NCBI GenBank assembly: GCA_902702965.1 | Contig: CACRXP010000115.1 | Location: 875,807 to 939,806, forward strand | Length of the DNA stretch: 64,000 nucleotides | Source: Spirometra erinaceieuropaei | Taxonomy: Eukaryota > Platyhelminthes > Cestoda > Diphyllobothriidea > Diphyllobothriidae | Direction of reading: 5' to 3' | Shown: positions 57,734 through 64,000 of the stretch, piece by piece | Layout of the letters: each line of letters opens with the position of its first letter | Position numbering within the stretch: position 1 is the stretch's first letter | Translations under genes and position numbers: made by a program | Notes under the pieces: generated by a model | The model's input: only the letters and a program-made list of their open reading frames with translations | Told to the model about the DNA's origin: nothing | Database searches by the model: none

Positions 57734-58183
57734 GCCCAGATTGTTTCACCGGCAAATGCCTTAAAAGCAGTTGTTGCACTCGTCAGGACAGTGAAGCGGT
57801 TGGAAGCTGCCGCAGCCAAGCCGGTTTTGGTGAAAGAACGCAAGGTGGAACATAGTCAAGCGAAAGTACCGACTTGGCCCGCAGTATTACGGGAAGTTTA
57901 CGGACAGTTTGGCTTTCTTTGTCGCCTTCATTAGAGTACCATGTGGCCTAACGTCTCCTGGACTATCGGCGCTGTACGACACCAAAATTCACGAGGTGAG
58001 GCTCTGATTTGCCGGTGCAAGAAGAATCCTCACGATTCGGCGTGGGATGCAATCATCCGAACCACTGGCGGAGGTCTGGACCCGTCAGCTTGTAAGAAGA
58101 TTCGTGTTGGTTCAAGGCCTGTTCCCAGTCCTCTATTGGATCTGCGGGTGAGTGCCCCGTCAAGGTGGCAACGGGAGTAGTGG
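57734..58183 (+). pseudogene. Coding-like relic, unrecognised, one internal stop
   Basis: A single frame of about 149 codons with one TAG (57932-57934). It reads LVRTVKRLEAAAAKPVLVKE, KVPTWPAVLREVYGQFGF, stop, TMWPNVSWTIGAVRHQNSRG, DAIIRTTGGGLDPSACKKI, RVGSRPVPSPLLDLRVS. GC content and amino-acid make-up look like real coding sequence. No domain recognised; an element protein such as a LINE ORF1 is possible but unproven. There is no start codon at the left, where the frame opens after a stop at 57733. Confidence 0.4.
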
Positions 58184-58439
58184 TACTGTCGGGGTGCTGA
58201 ACACTAAAACTATTATTTTCCTAGGATACCATTATGCCTTAGGGCGACAGGAAGACAAAAGAAGGCACCAGGAACTTTCATATCAGATCGTTGCCTAAAC
58301 GTGGTGCGTCAGCGACTGATCTATGAAGCCGCAGAAGGCTGGATCACAAGGCTCCATATTGGTCTAACTGTCTTATTCAAAGTCCATACATGGAGATATA
58401 CGCTTGAAGCGTATATTCTAGTTAGACGCAGTCCGCTCT

Positions 58440-58995
58440 CTGCTGTCATGGCTGGGCGTGTGTGTGTGAATTGCTGAGGTGTGGAGTGGGACGCCAAAGA
58501 ACGGGCTCGACAGTGCCATCCATCTGCGCCCTCCCCCCGCCAACATTTCGGTGGGCGGTGGCAGAGCCGTTTGCCGACAGTCGTCGCGCACGCGGGAACC
58601 CCTTCCGCCACTTTCCTAGTTGGTCCACAACCTGGTCATTCGCTGTGTGGACCAGGAGGTGTGCAGTGGGGCGCCAATGCGCGGGCTCAACCTTGCCATC
58701 CACCTGCGCCCTCCTCCGCCTCTGGTCTTCTTAACTCTGTCTTCACACCGGGTCCAGGTGGGGCAGAAGGAGGAGGAGGATGAGGAGGAGGAGGAGGAGG
58801 AGAGTGTGGTAGATACTGTGCAAGTCTGCTGTCAGTCCAAACTAACTCACGCACAATTCGCCTTGCCTGCTTCACCTTGCCGTATAGCACACGGTTGACA
58901 TCGCCGGCAATGACGGTGGGACTGTCGTATAAAATGCTGGTTAGTAAATCGAGATTAAGGCCTAATGTCACCTTCTCAATGTGGTCACGGCGACG
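58440..58995 (+). repeat. Dispersed repeat family A, GC-rich copy with internal duplication
   Basis: GC-rich. A unit beginning gaggtgtg.agtggg.cgcca is duplicated at 58476 and 58656 (180-bp period). A GGA-rich run follows, then gtgtggtagatactgtgcaa, actaactcacgcacaattcg and gcacacggttgacatcgccg as in other family A pieces. Overlapping frames of 76-100 codons here are repeat-derived (CHPSAPS/CHPPAPS in tandem). Confidence 0.8.
58767..58802. repeat. GGA/GAG trinucleotide run
   Basis: About 35 bp of gga/gag units with one gat interruption, purine-only on the plus strand apart from that interruption. Confidence 0.9.
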
Positions 58996-58997
58996 CT

Positions 58998-61668
58998 CTG
59001 TTGCTGTTGGTTTTACATTAAACTACAATCAAAACTCGACCAGCGTGGCTATTATCTCCTTATTTTGGAGAAAATCTAGTTTTGCGTTTTCAAAAGTAAC
59101 CGTCTAACTGGGACAATGCTATTTCTGTCTGTGAAAATTTGCAGAAGCAAGAGGACGACACTGTAAACGAAATTAATTGCTAATGAGCGAGTTGTAGGAA
59201 TTTTGTGACTGAGTGAAGGAAAAAACAGACTTAAATTTACGCAGTCTTTACCCTGCTTTCATAATGCGCCCTGAAGCTTCGAACCTGAATCGTGAACCGC
59301 TTGTCTTTTCTACGACTGCCGTAAAACAGTTGATTTGTCTGGAATAGTTTTTTTAGAAATAAAAAACGGTTTTGGTTTATTGTCCTGACAGGTGTTGTTT
59401 ATTGTGGAATTTTTTTTCAATCTTCAGCCAGCGTCGTTAGGAAAAACGTCATTCAGACTAATAAGTCCCCTGGGCGAAGGTGACTTGTGGATGTCTTTCA
59501 AACAGCCAGAGAGGCCATATAATTAAACAAGTCTTAAATTGCTACTTGATTTCAGTCAATCGTCCTGCATCTCATGTCGGCCTCAACAGCAGAGATGCGT
59601 TTTTAAAGTTAATTCTGTGAAAAAAGATAATGATATTACGAGAATTGCAAAGTATACTATACCTACCGACATACATATAATAAACATGATTTCAATCGAC
59701 GAATTATCCAAAAAGTCGTGGATAAAAGAGCGGTTCTGATAGATCCCTACAGAGAAGGGATTGGTGGGCGTGTAAGTTTACAGATCAACAGCGTTTTAAT
59801 TGTCAATGCCGGCTGACATTGAAATACTGAAGTACCTACTTACTTTTATTGGAATAGTGGGCTTGAAAGATCCCAATATTTTTGCCGTCGTTGCATATTT
59901 CTATGTAGAAGTCATTTTTTTTACTTTGCATCTATGAACATGTGACACTTGTGAGTTGAAATATCGTGAATAATGTAAAATATTGCCCGGATGAAAACAA
60001 ATATCAATAGCAGAGTCGTTTAAGAAGCTGCTTGCTCTTGAGTCTGTACCATAGACAGCCTTTTACTCAAATAAACTCGGAAGTAATGTACCTTTACAAT
60101 GCGAAAGCGATTGTTTCAATAGTGGGTTACATTTGGTTCACTCGCGTGAAAAAACTAGTATTGGATTTTGCAAAAGAAGATCAATTCAAATCACGGAATA
60201 ATAAGAAATATTAGATGGGCACCTATTAGTCAGTCCTGTCAAAACCTAAATTTAGCTGGAAAGAAGACATCGATTACTTACCGCACTTTAAATGTCAATA
60301 CAGCTGAGAATTCAAAAAACTAAAGGTAACGGTAAGGTGTAGGATCCTCAGAAGCTAGTGACTCCAAAATGTACAAAAAAATCCAGCGTGACTGTAAAAA
60401 TAACTCACTATTAATCGTTTCTATTGGTCGAAATTTCCTTGCCTACCTGACTAAATAAAAACCTACCAGCAGCGGTTAATTCAGTCTGTTATTTTTTGAA
60501 AATTGATTTTTTTGTTTGTTAATTATCGCGCTCACTGTTTTTTTCAATTGCTGGCGTACGATGAGACCCTCGGCAGAAGTTTTTTTTGTTCTCTGTCCTA
60601 TGTGCGTCGCGGCACCAGTATAACCCTCCCCAACACTATTCAATGCGGGACACAGTCCACAGGTTAGCTCAAATTAAAAGGTTTGTACACCCTGCCGTTT
60701 ACAAATGATGTATCCAGATGTGAAAAGATCTTGGGTGCGACATATCAGTTTCTACATTTGAGTGAATTATAAAAAATGGGGAAATTGCGAGTAATTTGAA
60801 TAATTTCAAGCAAACCATGCGAGAACCTACAGGACCAAAGTTACTATGCGCAACATGCTACTTTGGTAGTACGCAAAAGCGTAAATAACTAGGAATGCAT
60901 TATACCTAATGACGGGATTTTTCCGACGTAAGCAGCCATTTAGACGTATGCTGGACAAAAATGACATTTTGGCATTTTCTTAGCGTCTGTCGGAGAAGTA
61001 ACTTCCACCAGGTACTTCAGCAGACGACCTGCTTGTCCGCGGGGTGTGCCCCATACAAGCCCCTGACGTTGGAATTTCGGGGACTACTTTGCAATCTCAT
61101 ATCTCTATAAAACCAAGTCAGGGGCGACTTGTTTTCCTGTCCGCAGGCATAATCTGATAGCGCTTGCTGGTGGGACCGGAGAATATGCACACCCTTATGT
61201 TTCAGGTTGCCTCACGCTTTTCATTTTTCTTAAGTTTAACCTCAAACTTGACCATTATTTTTCTTTAACCCACCTGCAATTTACCGTAATTTATATGCGC
61301 TGTAATAAGGTTATTTATTCAGGACACCTTCAAGTGTTATTCCTGAAAACTAATCTGCCGACAGAGGCCTTGTCTTCTTTGCGACATTTACATTAAAACA
61401 TACTCGTTCCTGCCTTTTTGAAACTCGCGCTTGCCTTAAGTTCTTAACAATTGCAAAATTAAGCGCAACTAAAGCAAGGTTATATCACAGTCTCAGAATA
61501 TTTACTATAGAGCGGTAATGGGATCCCTGAGAATTATTTAAACAGTTTGCGTTGCAAGTATCGATAAATTGTATTAAAGGACGAGAATGACCTCATTGCG
61601 AGAATTATAAAAATCCACATTGATAAATCGCGCTTTGCAGAGAAATCATACTGTCAATTTAACTCTTT
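58998..61668 (+). repeat. Dispersed repeat family R3, copy 2
   Basis: Direct copy of 50790-54180, lacking about 710 bp (junction at about 59933) and carrying about 20 bp extra at 60238-60257. It begins immediately after the family A block. Confidence 0.9.
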
Positions 61669-61675
61669 GGCGCTC

Positions 61676-61740
61676 ATATTTCTATACTTTATATACTATA
61701 CTATATATACTATATACATATTTCTATATTTCTATACAAT
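61676..61740. repeat. AT-rich tatactata run
   Basis: Imperfect repeats (tttatatactatactatata, catatttctatatttctata) at the right edge of R3 copy 2. A 103-codon frame runs across it by chance. Confidence 0.7.
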
Positions 61741-61794
61741 CTCCTAAAGTGATAACCACAATTTTAAATTTTTTTTTGATTAGAGGAGCTCTGC

Positions 61795-62055
61795 TTTTGA
61801 CTTTAGGGCCATGTTATCTGCAAAACATTTCAATCGCGCCTGGATGCCTACGATTGTTTAAGCCGTCGTTAAAATCGCATTCGTTAAAAATCTGCCACCC
61901 AGTTTGTTTGAAGCAATTTTTCCCATTATGAATTTTTAAAAGGCGTGCACAGCAGATTATATTTGTTTCAAAAAACAGCTTATTAACTGTGACTATTCAT
62001 TTCGAAACGGCAGTACGACCGTCGGTTTCGACACTATCCACCGTGCCGATACAAG
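61795..62055. repeat. Inverted partner of 40500-40760
   Basis: Contains aaaacatttcaatcgcgcct, ggatgcctacgattgt, ctgccacccagtttgtttga and gtttcgacactatccaccgt, the reverse complement of the 40.5-kb block. Confidence 0.85.
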
Positions 62056-62079
62056 AAAAGATGCGAGTTCCAGGAACTA

Positions 62080-62200
62080 CTTGATCAGAAGAAGAATCTA
62101 TCGCTGGAACAAGGTCTTTATTCGCCTGACGTTTCGGATTCTCACTTGAATCCATCATCAGAGGCAGTAGCAGAAAAAGGTGACTCTTGCACAGGATCAT
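62080..62200 (-). mobile_element. PLE 3' end, inverted
   Basis: Minus strand: a cacctttttctgctac block, the hammerhead, aggcgaataaagaccttgtt, ccagcgatagattcttcttc. It sits exactly between two blocks (61795-62055 and 62192-64000) whose inverted partners are 1.7 kb apart on the left side. Confidence 0.85.
62123..62166 (-). ncRNA. Hammerhead ribozyme, ACGU subtype, complete
   Basis: Minus strand: CUGAUGA (62155-62161), an extra U (62154), helix II GGAUUC with GAAUCC (6 bp, loop AAGUGA), GAAA, then CGUC with cleavage expected after the base at 62128. Helix I is UGCCU with AGGCG (4 Watson-Crick pairs plus one G-U). Helix III is A-U and C-G with no loop. This is the best-preserved copy of the main subtype. 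Confidence 0.87.
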
Positions 62201-64000
62201 TCATAAAGCTTTTAAATGTATTGAAAGACGCGGGCGGTGCATTGACTACCTTTAGTAAATGTGTTATCTCATAAAATTTTAGTCAAAATTCTAAAATAAG
62301 ATTTCATTTTGAAAGGTTTGCTTAAGTGGCGTCGTGAGACCAATTGTACCGTAACATTATTATAGGAAGTTGTGTCACGCCAAGATATCGATGTTTTAAA
62401 GGGCTTTTTAGGACGCCTGACAAATCTAGACTCTGTAAAAATAACTTCTTAGGTAATACAATCTCCCCTTTGAATTTTGACATCCTTGTAAATTCAATTT
62501 TCTTGGTTCTCAAAAAAATTCGTTTCCACCTTCCGTTACATTTGCATCTGGGGTTTTCAATATACACGTCCTATACCATCTAGAAAACGGGTATCAGATA
62601 TTTATTAACGCTTTTTGGAAGAGATCACAATGGAACTATAAAACTCGAAAAGTAGCCGTGAAACAGGCTGTTTACTTTTCAAGTACCATTGACAGGCGTG
62701 CTAGTGAGATGCTGCAGGAATGGACATTTTATGGTAATAAAAGCATGATCATAAAAAACCCTTTCAAAACCAAAATCTACTGTCCCTTCCAGTTAAAGCC
62801 ATTAAATAAACGTAATTTGCTACAAACCGAGAACACTGAAGAGTGCTTTTGCGCGTCCTGTTTGCATACTTTAGTTGTACTTCTAATGGCATCAAAAATC
62901 AATGGTTATAATCGATACTGCTCGGGTGAATATTTTTTTAAAAAAAACATAGTTTCTCAGACAGTTGAAAATATTCCTCTCAAAAGCCCTCATTCAAGCA
63001 GGACTGAAACAATTTTGGACCATGCTGCATTATGGTTAATCCTACTGCTCCAATTAAGCGATATTTTTGAATAAAGAGCATATTTAAGAACTTAAGTTAA
63101 AATGTCATGAGGTAGCAATTATATTGTACTCTGATTGTGCTCTACGAAACTTTTATTACATTTGGTCATAATGTATAGCCTGAATATCAGTAGGCTTTGT
63201 TAGTTTCGTATGACCGTTTAGGCAACTCGATTACGTCTGACCTACTTCACATATGTGCACATATATACATATATATACGTATACATAATTGCGTGGACAA
63301 TCAGTAAAAATAAGAGAAAAGTCGCTTTTTACCGATATTGTTTTAGCAAACGGTAAGAATGTAATCCGTGCAGAAGTCACGGCCTGGCGTCATTAAAACA
63401 TTTCGCGATTATTTTTATATGATAGTCGATATTAAAATCCCACCTATTTATTCCATTCTAGTTGAAAATATATCTCATTATTTTGATTGATTTAAGACAG
63501 ACCAGATACTGTGTAAAGCCATAGTGTGTTCGAGTCATAGACGAATCACAAATGGCATATTTAATTCTAAAAGTCACAATTGTTGGTAGAGTAGACATAG
63601 TTCTTCGGCGGAAATCGTGTTATAAGTGAGCGTGCTTAAAAACGAAACGGGCATTATCAAACCCGCGCGGTTTGAATGCTGTACATGATAGGTCTGACGC
63701 ACTTGCAAAGGACCCAGATCGAAGAAATTTGCACGGAGCAGAGAGGACGTGGGCAAAAGACTTCTTCAGCTACCCTAGTAGTTTCTTCTGCATGTCATGC
63801 GCAAAGAAATCCTTTTTGCTGTCCTATCTACGACGCATTTAAACAACGTCATAAACTTTCTCCAGCGACCATTCTTCTATTTTAACCAGTGGATATTGAC
63901 TTTTGCTTTCCCCTCAATGTAATACACATTTCAGACTGCAATGCTGGAATCAAGGATTAAATCACCGTAATTTTCCATTCATACTTTTGTCCTTTGTCGT
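62192..64000. repeat. Long inverted repeat, right arm (partner 36944-38755)
   Basis: Reverse complement of the left block over its whole length up to the window edge, so the arm probably continues beyond 64000. It contains tattgaaagacgcgg, gccattaaataaacgt, acccgcgcggtttgaatgct, ggacccagatcgaagaaatt and ctgcaatgctggaatcaagg. Confidence 0.9.
62658..63074 (+). pseudogene. Open frame shared by both inverted arms, copy 2
   Basis: 138 codons, aligned with the minus frame at 37933-38316: TIDRRASEMLQEWTFYGNKS, YCPFQLKPLNKRNLLQTEN, CFCASCLHTLVVLLMASKIN. The C-terminal 35 residues differ because the frames part. No domain recognised; see the left copy for doubts. Confidence 0.35.

Noticed and set aside
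58446..58971. Several overlapping Pro/Gly-rich frames of 85-100 codons
   Set aside because: They lie on both strands of a GC-rich tandem duplication and a GGA run; low-complexity artefacts.
1..64000. CRISPR arrays, bacterial operons, riboswitches
   Set aside because: No regular short repeats with unique spacers, no Shine-Dalgarno-led gene runs, and all recognisable proteins are eukaryotic retroelements.

Overview
The window looks like a gene-poor, repeat-dense stretch of a flatworm genome, most likely a diphyllobothriid tapeworm (Spirometra / Dibothriocephalus / Schistocephalus type). That call is inference. It rests on many decayed Penelope-like elements (PLEs) with GIY-YIG endonuclease domains, a LINE with C2H2-type fingers after the reverse transcriptase, tRNA-derived SINEs, and degenerate TTAGGG-like arrays. 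I found no intact host gene, no rRNA and no convincing stand-alone tRNA. The longest open frames are remnants of mobile elements or antisense shadows of repeats.

Layout. 1-2 kb: a dispersed repeat (here family A) and an inverted/direct pair of PLE ends. 2.7-3.3 kb: a fragment of a foldback element (family F). 4.2-6.75 kb: a decayed minus-strand LINE, followed by a 261-bp tandem duplication. 8-20 kb: repeat fragments, two telomere-like arrays (10.3 and 17.7 kb), a PLE endonuclease relic (11.8 kb) and SINEs. 20-31 kb: F relics and several PLEs, including a readable one at 28.85-30.17 kb with a second PLE joined head-to-tail. 34-42 kb: two F elements with terminal inverted repeats of about 300 bp, and a block (36.9-38.75 kb) that recurs inverted at 62.2-64 kb. 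42.7-45.2 kb: a telomere-like array, a GC-rich coding-like relic, an inverted PLE pair and a family A copy. 47.8-48.3 kb: a palindrome of two divergent tRNA-like SINE heads. 50.8-54.2 and 59.0-61.7 kb: two close copies of a long non-coding repeat (family R3). 56.8-62.2 kb: a telomere-like array, PLE 3' ends, another coding-like relic and family A.

The most interesting signal is a set of hammerhead ribozyme (HHR) motifs in the PLE 3' regions. Three look complete (24.6, 57.6 and 62.1 kb, all minus strand), one is nearly complete (23.2 kb) and at least six are decayed. In the complete ones helix III is a loop-less 4-nt palindrome whose sequence differs between copies (ACGU, AGCU, AAUU), so pairing is kept although the bases change. 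This is what a ribozyme working as a dimer would need. PLE-borne HHRs are established knowledge (Cervera and De la Peña); the covariation and the repeated inverted-end architecture described here are read directly from this sequence.
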